In this document: positions 24,301-38,300 of the stretch, one piece after another
Layout: the number at the start of each line of letters is the position of its first letter
Numbering within the stretch: the first letter of the stretch is position 1
From: Paracyclopina nana
Lineage: Eukaryota; Arthropoda; Copepoda; Cyclopoida; Cyclopettidae
Length of the DNA stretch: 64,000 nucleotides
NCBI GenBank assembly: GCA_019096065.1
Contig: JAGUCH010000006.1
Location: 4,546,001-4,610,000, forward strand
Direction: 5' to 3'
Notes under the pieces: generated by a model
Told to the model about the DNA's origin: nothing
What the model saw: the letters and a program-made list of their open reading frames with translations, nothing else
The model's database searches: none
Translations under genes and position numbers: made by a program

Positions 24301-27300
24301 GAAAAATTGACGAAAACATCAAACTCTGGCCCACTAGGATGATGATAGGGGTGAGAATGTAGCACTGATCAAAAACATCTGAAATCCATTATTATACTCC
24401 CTCGGCACAGTAATGGTTGATTTTTAAGCAGAGGGATAACCTTTGCTCCTGGTAAAGTAAAAGATCATTGAAGATCATTCGAGTCCCCTAATTGTTTCTC
24501 TATCTGACCACAACAGAAAATCTTGGGGACTTAAGTACTAGGTGAAAGTTTTGGGACAGATTCTTATCCTCAAATCCACGAGATTTTTGCCTCGATTTTG
24601 AAAGATGTCTGTGAATAGAATCTCCATTGTGATTTTGTTTTAAGCCTTTGCAGCTATGGGCGATTGCCACACTTCGTTCTTTCTTTTCAGATAAATGCAC
24701 AAAAGTGGAAAACAAAGAGCACGTTTGTTTTCCCAATGCTGCCAATCTCTATGGTGGTGGTGGTGAAAGAGCCAATTCTGCACGACTGGCTCAGTGGGTG
24801 GTGAGTAAGACTAAAATGTGTACACAGTTTTGAAAGATCTCACTTTAGCCCGAATCAACAATAAATTGGCAGCAAGAACAAGCATAGTACAAGAGAATCC
24901 AACTTTCACCACGTTCTGCCAAACACAGGCATCAAGCAGTCATAAAGCTATCTTTATGAGAAACATCCAACCAAACTGAAATCACTGTTGGTGGAAACAT
25001 CACGACAGAGATTAAATTTCAGTAGCATCCGTCTTCCACTCACTCATTTATGCTATCTAGCTCAAAGGATTGATTATCTCTGTTAATAATTCTATAGCAG
25101 TGCCAAGAATAGCAAGCTTAGCTTCCTCCCAAGATGGAAATGAACTTCCAAACAATTCAATGCCATTCCCCAATTCATGCTGTGAGGAGGAGTTTCTTCT
25201 ACTTCTATTTTTAAAGCTAATTTGGGTCTGGAAGAAATGCTTTCCTGCCAATACAAAATGAGAGAGTCTAAAAATATCCACACAACATGGACCCAATCTA
25301 ACATTTTCCTATGCATTTCCATTCTACGTAACTAAGTTAGCGAAGCTCCAGGAAGTTTGGCGAGAATAAAACTGGCACAAGTCATGACATAAAATTAACA
25401 GTCAATGCAATTCAGCCCATGAGCTCATAGGCAGCAGCAATTCTGACCACCATTCTCTACGGAAAGGTTGTAAATATGCAAATGAGCCATTCTACTGCTT
25501 CTTAACCTGCCTCGAGAGGTTTTTTAAAAGAAGGTCGCTTTTTCTGCACGCGTCATAATTCCGGTTGCAATAAAGCCGGAAAACAACAATCTGCGCCTTA
25601 TATTCATAGCCTTTTACACCATGCCACAAATACAATTTCACAGAAGCACACATCAAGATTTCTCCCCAAGCAAATCTTGCTGCTCAAAGGGTGGTATGGT
25701 GGAAGCCACTTTCCATTAAGCAATCCGCAGGGGGACAGTAGAGTAGAGTACTCGAATTTCAACTAGACTCAAGGAGCCGCAGAGCAGAGCTGATTTCATT
25801 TGGAAAATTGAAAAGCAATAAAATCCTGACTTTAAAGTGATTCCATTCAAGCATAACGCTATTGCAACAATTGTGCCATAAATTGAGCCCGAAGTCACAT
25901 CAGCTGGCTGGAAAGATGACAAGGGACCCATTGTTCTGAGGTTGAGACATTCACATCAACAGATTTATTATGACATTTCCAATGTCTTGCTTAGCCAGTC
26001 GGGGTCGGTATTCACGCTTTTTGAACCACAATGAGCATAACTTTGGCAAAAAGACAAAGCTTTCTCTTGCTTTATGGGACCTAGATAGCAATCTTGAGAT
26101 GCACAAGTTCCTGGTTAGCAAAAAAATTTAGCATGGATTGAGGGTCACTTGACTGAATAAATATGGCTTATCTATCAACACGGGACCAAATATCAGGCCT
26201 CGTAGCACCACGCTTCGATAGCTAAATTGTCCTGCAAAGAATCGTAAACAAGACAGATAACGTCATCAGCTTTAAAGCACATGCCTTGACTTGATGGCAA
26301 TGATGCCAAAATATGCCCACGTTCAGTTGGTTGTAATGTTGTCAAAAGGGATTTATCTGGAGAATTTATTGGTGCAAGAACAAAACCGGCCAGGGAAGCT
26401 GCATTTAGGACACACACTCTAATAAGGATTGATTTCTCAATGCATGGCTCATTAAAGTTGTCGAGACAGGCGTATCTAGCCCGAAAAGGCAAAACATGTG
26501 GGTGTTCTTATGCTCAAGTCAGTATGCAAATCAGAGTAAAGCTATCAATTTCAAGAAAAACCAGATGCTGATAACGCAATGAACTTGGAAACAAACAACG
26601 GGTATTTGCGTTAACTTCAATACTGGAACATTAACAGAGTATCCTGCTGGTATTTTTTTTTACAAAAAGCTGAACTCGATAGCAAATATTGTGAAAATGC
26701 AAATTAATTATGTTTTAGAGCAAAACAACAAATAGAATGAGCTGTCTGTTGAGAAAAAAGCTAAATATAAAAAACAAAGTGTTGACAAGACGTTAGAACG
26801 TAGATGTGTTATTCTAGCCATAAGTCAGCTAAAAACTCATTACATGCTATTAAGTTTGTCAACCTACTCGGAACGCGAAAGTTACAAAAGGCTATCAGAT
26901 TTCCTCTAAGCAAAACCCATTCATCAAACACAGGATCAGAGTGCATTGTTCAAAGAGCATTTTTAGACCCGACTTTGAGATGAAATCAGCAGGTGCTTCC
27001 TAGAGCATTTAGTGGTTTGCTGACTCTAAAAGTATGCCGGATCATTAGCACAGGAAAGTGGGCAGACAATGCTGGTGACAACACTCAAAATCTGTCCTCC
27101 ATTCAAGAGACTTTTCAACAACATCTGCCACACTTTTGGGGTTTGCTACAAAGGGTTGGGGACACATCTGAGTTTTGCGGTGGATTACTTCAACAAAATG
27201 AGCCAGCTCATTTGAATGCAATTACACAGACAGACAGGCTGCCACGAGACCGACACACAACAGTGCCCCAACATTTGAGGAAGCCGTTAGCTTATGGCAA

Positions 27301-30300
27301 ATAATACAGCTCACAGGAAAGCTTCTCCCCAAAACTCCTAAGATTTCTGCATGCAGCCAAAAATTGGTTAAAACATTTTTCAAGATTTCTTATTGAGAAT
27401 TCGAGAGCCACAGCAACACTCCAAATAATTACCACGATTGCTAATAAAGTTTAAACACAGGGTTGAGAGCACTGTAGGTGAACATATAGCTGAGCTAGGG
27501 TTGGAAAGAGACAAGCAATTAGAATTCCAACTCTTTCCCTCAAAATATCGCCTGAAGGACTATTATGGTAGGGCACTAAAGCTGTAATGTCCACAATTAA
27601 AAATAAATGGATCATTTAACCATAGCCATCCATACGATGGTTTCATTGCTTTGGGAGTTGGGAGGACCAGCCCAATATTACGAGCTAAATTGCAAGACTA
27701 TCTCTCATTTACACATCATATAGCAAGATGAATTCACATGACACATACCCCATTTAACTGAAAGCAAAACTCTTTGAAAGACATCACGTACCCTCTAGTA
27801 CAAGTGTTTCTCAGTAATGAGCATCTTAGGTGAGTGAACTGAAGTGTCATTAGCTTTGGCCAGAAAGCAAACGCAGAAGAGATTGGACACTTTTAATAGC
27901 CGTTCTATAACAGGGGAAACTGGAAATATTGAACAAATAAAGGCTTAATGAGAATATTCTTTGGCCAAATCGTTATTTTGATGATTTGTACGTGAACCAA
28001 GAAAAGGGGAGAATAGCCACAATATTGTCGTCCAAAATTCCTAATATGATGGGACAAGGGTGGAGGCCACCTTCATTCTAACTGACATGGGAAAAATACG
28101 TAAAACCTGATCCTTTTCAGTTGCTACAAGTTTTTATGAGTCCACTGAACTGTTCTTTTGGTGGTTGGGGGTACGCGAAGGGAGGCTTTCTTTAAAACAA
28201 GGGGACGCTGGTCCATATCGTTATTATTACTGGCACTGTGCGAGTCACACACAAAAAAAAAACTAGATATCTTGAATATCTTCCCTTTTTCAGATCTAAG
28301 GAAGAACATCAATATGTTTTAGGCATATGCAAAACAAGAAAAAAATGGTGCCCGATGTGGAGAACACTCTTTGATCATAAAGGAAAGAAGTTGGGACGTT
28401 CGCCATAAATGACAATGACTCTGCCAGATTTAGCCAGCAAACTAATAGGGTATCAGGAAAATCCAAAAACCCTCAAATGTAGGGAGGGCGAGAGTGCATA
28501 AGAATCATAGATTGGAGGGGGGAACAAAAAGTTTCTTCATGAAAAAGGATCACGAGAAAAGAGTCTTATATGGCTAGCTCTTGGCTTATACTCACGAGAT
28601 GCGAATTCTTATTTTACTATGACAGAATAATCAAGCTAAAGGCACTTTGTTTATTTGGACAGTGAGCTCTGTATTCATGCTGGATGTTATGCACTTACTT
28701 TCCAGACAAAAAGAACCTATAAGAGTCCTGAACAGCCAGACTGTAAAATGAGAAAATAGTTCCATATCATTGATCTTATCTTCCACATGTGTGATCCGTC
28801 ATCACATTGAAGTAATAAAGACCAAACTTTTTCGGGAGAATCTCAGCAAGTGTGAGTCATCATAAGCTTTCTTCTGTTATATAATACGATTGTGACCCTT
28901 ATGTGGCACGTTTTTGAGCTTCATAGCACATTCAGGAGGGGCCGGAACTAATCAAAACTGCTTTTGTCTGCTCTCCTGCTGGCTACACATATTTGAAGTA
29001 ATATCATTAAGTACAACAGTAATAACGTTTTCTAAAGCCCTAAAACTTACTTATAGTCATGCATGAAATTACTTCTTCCCGACACATCTCGCACTGACAC
29101 AGAGTTGGGGGTCTTCAATGCAATGAGCAACAACTTTCAAAAGTTGAAACTTTCTCACTCCTCCCTCCTCCCAATATTCCACTAATTTTATGAAGAATGA
29201 CTATCTTGTTCCTTCTTGACAAGAAAAAAGGTGTTGCTCATGACAGGGTCTTCTGAGCTGGAGGAAAGTGAATTGTTGAGAAAAATTTAAGTTGAAGTTT
29301 CTCGCTTAAAAAAGTTATTTGTTGTTCTTGTAGGCTCAACCTGCCAAGAAAATAAAATTAGCCTAACTTGTTAAACGTGTGCTGATGACCCTGTGAACAA
29401 TCTAGCATGTTTCCAACTTTATGAATTCATCAGCACTCTCTACTGTAGAGGAGTGAAACTTCTTGCACAAAGAATAAGACAGATATTTCCAACATTCCTC
29501 AGGGGAAGGAAATGAAATGGGTGGGTGTGACATTCAATCCAATTACACAATGTGTTCTCCTTCTTAGGTGAGGTCTGCTGATGCTTTCTATGCTATGTAA
29601 GGCTTTATTGTAGACGGATAATGCGTTTGCATTACGGCTGATCCTTAAAGCTGAGCAGAAGTAAGATAACGCCCAGCACAAAAGATCCCGAAGAAGGGAG
29701 AGAAAAGTATAATGTCTCTATTACAGATGTCAAGATTATACACCAAATGCTCACGGCAGAGAGGAGGAGGATGGGGACAAAGTGCAAAAACAAGGCACGC
29801 CCTCACTTAATAAGCATTAATCAATACTGGGATAAGAAACTAGCCAAATGACTATCACGATTTCAATTTGAACTTAATCAATAATATCCACTTAACATTA
29901 GCCAAGTAGATGCATAGGCAAGTGCCAAACTTGGCTTCTTGCAATATATCCGAATACAAAACGGATCACTTAGAAGTCTGCATGGTGCAAAAGCACAGTT
30001 GGACGAGCAGCTGAAAATACGCTGACCTCAATTACTAGAGAAACAACTGATTCCAAGGCTACTTCATGACTGCCAGGAAAATTCTCAATGGAGACATTTT
30101 TTGAATCCCCATTTCAGTAGGGGATGGGTACGAGGTAGGTAACCGAATGGAGCACGATGGAAGAGTGCCAAAAAGTGTTGTAATAGCTGATTTGCAGCAT
30201 AGCAAGCAGCTTGGCCGATAAGCTATGGATTGGATGTCCTTGTCGACTAAGTTAAGCGAACCAATTATGCAAAAGGTGGAACAATGAGGCTTGGCAAAGA

Positions 30301-33300
30301 CTTTGAGGTCAATTCTATCCCTTTTGACCGAGAACTGACCCAACTAATGCGTCTTCCCCTCAAGCCAATCCAAGTATTTCGAGGTGGGCGGATAAAAACG
30401 ACGAGGTTCATAAATCCTACTCCGGTTTCACTCAAGTAACATCAAGTGAACTTGTCGGCCAAAATAAAACGCTTCAAAGTTAAGCTTCTTTTCTTCTTTT
30501 GGCCTCGATATTTTAAGCCTTCCTCACTTCAGCAGATTAAAAGAACTCTCCACAGTTTTTACTAATATGATAACATATAGAGCCACACGTTACATGCTTC
30601 ATAACAGAATTGTCTTCATACGGGAGGAATCTGGAGATGCAGACAATGTGAGGTATGTCGGCCATTTAACTGATTTTATCATGAATGAGTACTGTGGAAA
30701 CAAAATATTATCCTTGTTGAGGAGAAAAGAAAGTTGAGTTGTAAAAAGAAGCAGATGAGAAGAAGTAGATTCAAGCTTGCTTACCTTTGAAAAAATGAAG
30801 CTATGCTCTATCTTTATGGCATATCAGAGGCTTTGTGTCTCTTCTAAGATGTTAAAACTTCATAGCAGAAAAGCATCAACAGGCAATGATCACGGTGGGA
30901 CATCTCCTACGCGAATTTTCTTTGTCTCAAAATTATGCATGAGTGCACACACTGCTTATGGCTCTTAAAAAAAGCTTCCAGCTGACCTATGCATTCTGCA
31001 GTGGAAAGTAGCCAACAGATTTTTTGCTTGTGCAATCCGAAAAAAACCGCAGAGGCAAGTCTCAACAGGGGCTCAACAGACTGTTTTTACACATTCGTTC
31101 AAATTCTAGCAATCTTGACAGTTGACAATAAAACTGCGATTTTAATGCTAGCCTTAGAAAGTCGGAATTCGATAAAATACAAATCTAATATTTCATGTAA
31201 CTGCAGCGTATTTCATCGTCAGTCAAACGTAGATAACGAGCAATAATAAAGGTGGAAATGAGATGACGATGCTACAAGAGAGGCCAGGAAGGAAACTTTC
31301 TCTTGTTTCATACGGTGTCGATATAAAAAGAGAAGAGGTATTTTAGGTGGTATATTCCACGAGTCTAAGTAACCAGTATGAGAGATGATGATGGAGCTTG
31401 GGCCGTGTGATGTCACGCATGTCAGCTTTGGGCCCTCCTTTTACTTAGAAATCGTGACCCGATATCTTTTGCCAGTTAGATCCCGTAGTATGCAAAATGC
31501 ATGCATGCACACACAAAAATAGCGGGAGGTCCACAAGAAAAAATCTTGAGAAATTCCATGCCAAAGCCAGTTTTAATAGCTCCCCCTTTAGGCTGGAGAC
31601 TGCTTGTGCAGATTCTGGAACTAGTTCGAGCATTCTTCAATTTCGCTCCGTTCAGGGGAAAAAAGTTATGTCCGATGCCAAAATTAGGGAAGAAATCTTC
31701 CTCTCTCGTCATCTATTCTTTTGGTGCGTGCCATGAAGCAAACGCATCCATACTTTTAGTGAAGTCGGTAGTAGGATGTGAAATTACCTTGCTCGTTTAT
31801 TTAGCTAGCCAAAACCCTCTTCTTGTAGCAGCCAGCTCTCATTTCCACCACACACATGAGGAAAATATTTGCTTAAGGCAGACAATTCTCTCCTCTACTC
31901 CTGTGCATTTCATTTAGGCGTATCAAATCAAGTCAAGAGACATAATAGTCAAGTCTCTGCTCTGCCAAAAAGGTACCAATTCCCAGCATAAATTCTGGGA
32001 AATATCTGCTTAGCAAATGTTCATGCGACTCCAGAGATTATTATAACTCTTCTTTCGAGTCAGGGGGGAACGCTTATAAATGTTCCAGGGTCAGTGGCTA
32101 GCTTTTGAAGGGAATACTATATAGTGAAAAAGGAGATAAAAAGGTTGCTGAGATGAAAAATGAAAAGGATAAATGGATATGGCATGGGTAAGGGGTGTGC
32201 CAAAAATGACGTCGTTTTTTCCATTTTTCCTTCAATGCAGAATCGTGAAACTTGCCTAGGATTCTCGAGCTGCTCTCGCTACATATTTGCATAAACTTTT
32301 CCACATCTTTTATGAGATAATAAAAAACTTGACTTGGGCTTCTTACCAGGTTGTTATTGCAGACGCATTGAAGAAAGCGTGAAAAGTGTATGCAAGGATA
32401 TGCCTATGCAGAATTGCCAAACTTGCAATGAGTTGCCTGATTATTGTGATTTCAAACCGAGTGATTGAGCAATGTCCTACGCTGCAGTTATTACCAAGAC
32501 TGTCCGTGCACAAACTTGGTTAAGACGTGACCGAGTCTTCAAGCATCGTCGAAGATACACAGCCAATTTAAAATGGGTTGTGCACAAGTGGATAAAAACA
32601 TTTGGGAAAAATATGGGGAGCAAAAGACAGACAAAATGCAATAGATGGTGCTGAATTTTTGGTTCTTTGGCGTACGAGTAAGCGTGCGTAGCAATTGCGG
32701 CAAAAATAGCGCTTCAAACAAAAAGTAAACAAAAAGTTTTTTAGAGTTGTAGGCAACAAAATGACAAAGAAAGCTCTCTTTTTGAGCTTGTAACAGTACA
32801 ATTGATTCAAGGAACAGAATGGTACCATTTTGAGCAAGATTCATGAAAGTCAAGAAATTTTGGATCATGAGTCTCATCATATCCAGACCTGAGCATGAAG
32901 GATCGAATAAGAAAAAATAGCCTTACTTTTTGCAGCTCCACTCTGTGTGCGTTCAAAACAAATAAGTTCATCTAGTGTGGGTTCAATAAAAAGAGCCAGT
33001 TTTTTGACAAATAAGCCATTTCTTGCAATGAATTGAGGAAAAAGTATTTTCTGGTAATCATGATGGCCATGCTATAGTTGTTGTACTGGCATGGCAAAAG
33101 CTAAGAAAATTGGAAAAAGCCAGCCCAAAAGTAGTGAATTGTCCCTAATTTCTAGAAATAGTCCTCAAAAACTTGATAATATCTTTGAATCTAGGGCTTT
33201 GAAAATAGGTATTCTTAGCATAGGAAATCTTTTAAACTACAAGTAGTTTAGAGAACCAAGGAGAACCAAAAGATACTGCACCTCTATTCAGAGAACCAGC

Positions 33301-34140
33301 CAATTTTAATTGTGAGCCCACCTAGACAAGGCAGTTCTCAGCCCTCCATGGTTTCAACTAAAATCCGCGAGCAGAAATATGGTACTTCTTGTTTCGCCCT
33401 ATTCACGCTGAACAATATTTTGGCATTTCGTGGTTTGCTTGTTGACGGCAACGCGCGTAGGAAAGCTAAAACGTTGCGTTAGCAAATGTACGCCAAGATT
33501 CTTTGGCACTCTATAATTTCAAGGGGAAAGCGAAAATTAGATTTGCCATAAAAATTGCAGCCACTCTTTTGCAGGCTCTCATAATTAGAGCTCGAAATTG
33601 CAATAAAGCTTTGCTTGGAATTGGCAAGTCTCACGTACCTTGGCTGGGTGTTTCATAATGATATGTGTCCTCTCGCCGTTCGTACGTTGCGGAAAGAAAT
33701 GAAAGTGTGACTAATTTCCAGCGGCAATGGTGTGATGCAGTTGAGACTCATCTTGGTCCATTCCAAAAGAAGGAGCCATATTTCAAAAATATCCACATAC
33801 TACACATCTTGCAGCACCAGGGAATGAATGGCGAAATTTCTATCATCATCATCATTTCTATCATCTCTTGTAACGTGGCATGAAGGCAAAAAATCCGAAT
33901 TCCAAAGTCTATTAGTTTAAATGGCTCAAGACTTCTTGCTTCTCTCCCCTTAGGATTGCTGTTGTTGCATCATCACAGCTCCCAATTGTATGCTGCAAAA
34001 GGAAAAACTGAATTTGTAATTTAAGGCAGGGCACCCCTCAATTTCGAAACTTTAAAAATCAATCTATTGAAGCTCAAAAGTTTAGCAGGAGCAGCCGCAA
34101 GAACCGTTTTTCAGGATTAGAAAATTTATTGCTGGCAGCT
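15301..34140. other. Large intergenic interval without supported genes
   Basis: Nearly 19 kb of AT-rich DNA. All ORFs are short (127 codons at most) and occur on both strands with no domain I recognise. No 7TM-like, transposon or RNA-gene signature was found. Two small CpG-richer patches lie near 22.15-22.20 kb and 22.39-22.42 kb but do not form a convincing exon. Confidence 0.45.
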
Positions 34141-34162
34141 TAAATCAATTTAGAATTGCGAA

Positions 34163-34408
34163 ATGAATGAAAAATCCGGTGCAATAAAGCCGCCCAAACG
34201 AGCAATTGGGATCGAAATATTGATGAATTTGATCAAGGCTGCGTTGACACCAATCATGATTTATTACCTAGGAATGCCAGAGTTGTTGGTGATTTCGGAA
34301 GGAAGTGATGGCGACGAAGACGACGACAATTTCGAAGAAGACCACCGCGAAGTAAATCTTATCAATTGGTCACGCAAAATTGGCCCCGGAATTTTCGGCC
34401 ATTTGTGA
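34163..34408 (+). CDS. Hypothetical 81-aa ORF with acidic stretch
   Basis: ATG-initiated frame of 81 codons. It has a basic N-terminal part (KPPKRAIGIEI), a short hydrophobic middle (AALTPIMIYYLG) and an acidic run rich in Asp and Glu at about residues 48-62. I do not recognise it. The acidic C-terminal flavour recalls nucleosome-assembly-type proteins, but the match is too weak to use. It lies 370 bases upstream of the 196-aa ORF on the same strand, in a locally CpG-richer segment, so the two could belong to one transcription unit or to the remains of one older gene. Confidence 0.3.
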   Translation: MNEKSGAIKPPKRAIGIEILMNLIKAALTPIMIYYLGMPELLVISEGSDGDEDDDNFEEDHREVNLINWSRKIGPGIFGHL

Positions 34409-34778
34409 AGACATCTTCAATTTCTTCGCTGCTGCTAATTCGTCCTCCCCACGTCTTCGCATTTAATGTAACGGAACAGTCGAAACAATTAACGAATTTT
34501 TAGCGAATTCGTCGGCATCAAAGCCGTTGTTGTCGCTAGCGTGCGAAGTGCGAAGTGATTTAGCGGATTTTTAAAGTTTTGTTTACTAACAAAAATAACG
34601 TTGCAACAGCGTTGCTTGCTTGGCAACTAATTGATTAAAGCTCCGGTCATTGTGACTGTTTTTGACAGTTTATGGCCATAAAGCTACTGTAAGCAAAAAA
34701 TACTCAAATATCCAGAATTTTCTCGACGACAGCTGATTTTCAAAACTAATTAACGACTATTGAGTGAAATTTGAAATA

Positions 34779-35369
34779 ATGTGTTTCAATGAGCAATTGG
34801 CCATCAAATCGGCGCAAGCCGAAGCATTGGCGAAAATAAAGTATGACTGGATTAAAAGATTGGATAGCAAAATCCAAGACGTATTTTTCATCGAAGAAAT
34901 GGAATTGATGGACTTGGAGTTGATGGTGGCGAGCTACGGCGATCCATCTGTTGCCATTATCGGATCAGTCCTCGATTTTGGACTGCGTTTCCCCAAAGAA
35001 ATCCGTCGAGAGGCGACAAGAAAGAGGCATGCTGACAAATCTATTCAAATAATGCTCAACCGGTTCCTCATGTTGGCTAATGGGTTCGACATTCCGACTG
35101 TGATGATCATGAACCATCCGAAATTGCATGACAAATGGGCCTTATCTAAGCTGAAGGAGGGGAAACCATTGGAATTGACCGTGCCAGTGGAAGCTGACCA
35201 AAAGTTGGCCAAAGTCCTGGCTGAAATGATGATTAAAACTGACGTCTTGACCCATCAAGTCAAGTTTTTCGAGCGAAAGCAAGCCAAGAAAGCCCTGCTA
35301 CAACATGACTGTGGTAAACTTTTATCATTTCCTCATGCCTCGAAAGTTTTAAAAGTGCGCCTTGCTTAG
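34779..35369 (+). CDS. Unrecognised 196-aa protein, single open exon
   Basis: An in-frame TGA lies at 34761-34763, so the first ATG at 34779 (A at -3) is the likely start; the stop is TAG. The frame has richer third-position GC and more balanced amino-acid use than surrounding chance ORFs, which argues for real coding or a young pseudogene. The product is helical and charged, with no signal peptide and no transmembrane segment. It contains a Lys/Arg stretch (RREATRKRHADK), a Met-rich centre and a Lys-rich end. I recognise no domain. A possible splice donor, GTAAAC at 35314, would remove the last 18 residues if the gene continues. No AATAAA was seen close downstream. It may be a lineage-specific gene or a retrocopy. 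Confidence 0.5.
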   Translation: MCFNEQLAIKSAQAEALAKIKYDWIKRLDSKIQDVFFIEEMELMDLELMVASYGDPSVAIIGSVLDFGLRFPKEIRREATRKRHADKSIQIMLNRFLMLANGFDIPTVMIMNHPKLHDKWALSKLKEGKPLELTVPVEADQKLAKVLAEMMIKTDVLTHQVKFFERKQAKKALLQHDCGKLLSFPHASKVLKVRLA

Positions 35370-38300
35370 CTGCTGCTGAAAGCTGCCAAGCAAGAAACTT
35401 TCATAAACGCCTCAATGCCTTTGAAGCGGTACATTTTATCTAGGAAGCTGCTATAATTCAGCATTGAGCTGTATTAGGAATATTTATGCGGGAATGCATT
35501 ATGCAAGGCCCTGGAAAGTTGGCAGCAGAAGGCCTTGAAAGCCCGTCGTTTTCTGAACTTTTAACTGGTGATTTTGTAAGCTGGAAACTTTTCATTTGAT
35601 GGGCTGCACTATTTCCATGAAGAATTAAGCGACTGCAGCAGCGATGAATCAGAGTGCACTTTGTCTTGGGATTTTTCAAAGGATTGGAGAGGGGCAAGAT
35701 CTTTTTTCCAACCTTGGGGAATGAATAGTACTTTTGCTCCTCACTGTTTGCTTATTCTGAGCGAGTTTTCGCACATATAAATTACAGCCTTTCTGCTACG
35801 TGAACGATGATGGCCTTTCTTGTGAAAACACACACACTTTTTCGCCACTTCACTGATAATCCTTCCCCACTTGCCACCTCATTTCTCTATATAAATAGTA
35901 CACGCGACCTGCACTCTTATCTGCTGCTCCCTTTTGTGTTCTTTCAGAGCTGGACGAATGATCTTTGAATTTTTAGTAGGCCACACTCTCAAAGCATTCA
36001 GCTACATGAATACGATATGCAATTACTCGGCATTACCGAGTAATGATAGATCATCATGGTCCAGCCAATTAAATTCTTCTTCTTCTTCTTTCAATGCGTT
36101 TGCATTTTTTTCTTTCAGGTTAGCACCAGCTGCTGCCGCCAAAGGGATAGAAATTGCACATCCAGAAGTCAAATAGGTCACGCGACTCGTTGCAATTAGA
36201 AATTATGTAAAAAAAAACTTTTCAAATGTACAAGCCGTGCTCGGACTGCCAAAATATAAAAGTCGTTTTCAATTGCATCAAATTCATGTTGGTGGCGTGA
36301 AAATAATGGGAGTTGATTATATGCTATCATGTAGCTCCAGTTGTGACAGTTTTCAATTATTTTGATTAATCACACGAGGCTAGTTGTTTTAAAATATGGG
36401 ACAGTTATCCAGGCCGTTCATGACGGAGGCTTTAGAAATGGCGCAAAATTGAAATGGAGGCAAGGAAGTAGATATGCCACATCATTACAGCAAGTAATGC
36501 TAGCCTATTGTGCGAGCAGAATATTAATTGAAGAGAGCTATAATCAGCATTATATGGCTCAATTTATCAAGGAAATCCTTTCGGCCGCCAATTGGAAAAT
36601 GTGCACATCATGCCACTTATGGCTGGCATTCATCAAGTGGAAAGTGCGTTTTCTTTAAGAATGAGGATGAAATGGGCATCATTAACAGCTGATAAGCTAC
36701 CGCACAGTAGCGCCTAAATGCTATTGCAAAATGGATGCTTTGTTGACTCAAAAGTATCCTCAGCAGAGCTGGCAATCTCGTTTTTGAGGGGTGTAAAATT
36801 AACTTTTTTGGCGTCATCGTGCAAAATAGTGGAGTCATTTTCATGGTCAAATACGCACTCTAATTTGGCTGGCATGTTTTGAGCATCGCATGAATGGCTG
36901 AGTTGTTGTATCTTTGGGTGGCCAAATCACGATTACAGCGATGATTGCTTTATATTGAGGGATGGCTGCATAGTGACAATGACATGCATGCAGTACGCGG
37001 TGTGCCAAACGCCTCTTTATGAATGGCAAGCCATCATTTTGCCAAAAAATGCATTTCCAGGTGCTATATTTTCCCCCTGTGCGAGATAAAAGAGTGCCAA
37101 ATGAGAAATACTTATTATACGGGAAAGAGTGATACTGTAGCGGAAAACTTTTATAGCCTCAACCAAAGCCTCCAATGAAAAAAAACCCTGATTTTTCAGG
37201 GTAGGAAAATTAAAGTCAAAATAAATAGTCCGGATGCTCAGTGTGGTGCAGTTGGTCTTCTGGTCAAGATCGCCTAAGTAAGTTAGAAGACCTTGATGTA
37301 TTTTAATGGGAACCCTGGAGCTGAAAAAGAGGCCCAAGAAGTGTGCAAAACGTGAAGAGAATTCCATCCTTAGGAACATTACTGGACGTTAACTGGCATG
37401 AATTAATGATGAAGTAATCGATCCGCGCACAAAGTTGCAATAACTTTTAAACGGAAGCCTCGTTTTTAATGATCTCGACCCTGCAACTGATTTCATTTGA
37501 AGCCAGCTAAATATTGTTTTCATTGCGTGAGCTGCTTTTTTTGGCCGAACCCAAATCCAGGCTCGTTTTGTCCACTGAAAAAAGGTAACTAGCTATTGGT
37601 TTGCTATCAGCGATCACATCGGTACAAAAAGAAAATTGAAAAGGGTACATAAGTACCCCGTGCTATTTAGCTGTCAAGCTTGAACTACTGAGATGCTCAA
37701 GGTGTTGAATGACCGTGCTTGCCAGCATGCATGAGGCAAAAAGAATAGATGGGCTCAAACTGGGTAATGACACTGAAAAAAAGAAATGAAGCCAAGGACT
37801 CGCAGAGTCTGACCATGCAATGGTCAAAAGTGAGGTCTCTGACGCGCGTGTAAAAAACCCAACACACTCAAAATGTTAATGCATACAAGAAGACAGTATG
37901 CGTTTAGCTAAATTGACCAGAAGCTCCTTTGTGCAAGCCCAGAAAAAATTCAGTACGACGAGGAGCAGTTCCTCTTGTTTATTTTGAAAAACTCGTTTTT
38001 TCTTTATACACTTGAGAGCAACAAGGCTAATGCATTCTCTGGTGGTGCAAGTAAAGCCCAAACTTTTTTCTTTTCCAGACCTTTTTTCTTGGTTCGGAGC
38101 TTTGCACTTTCCAACCAACTACTAACAAGGTTAATACCAACTACTGCTATTGCACATTCCTCCAAAAAGGCTATTACGTTGCTAGTAGTATATAAGCTAT
38201 AAAATGGGCTTAATGAGTGAAATGTGAAATGCAATCGGCCAATCAAATGAGGGAGCCACTTTTTGCTCAAGTCTACTTTTTTAGCCTGTCAAAGTTTCTT

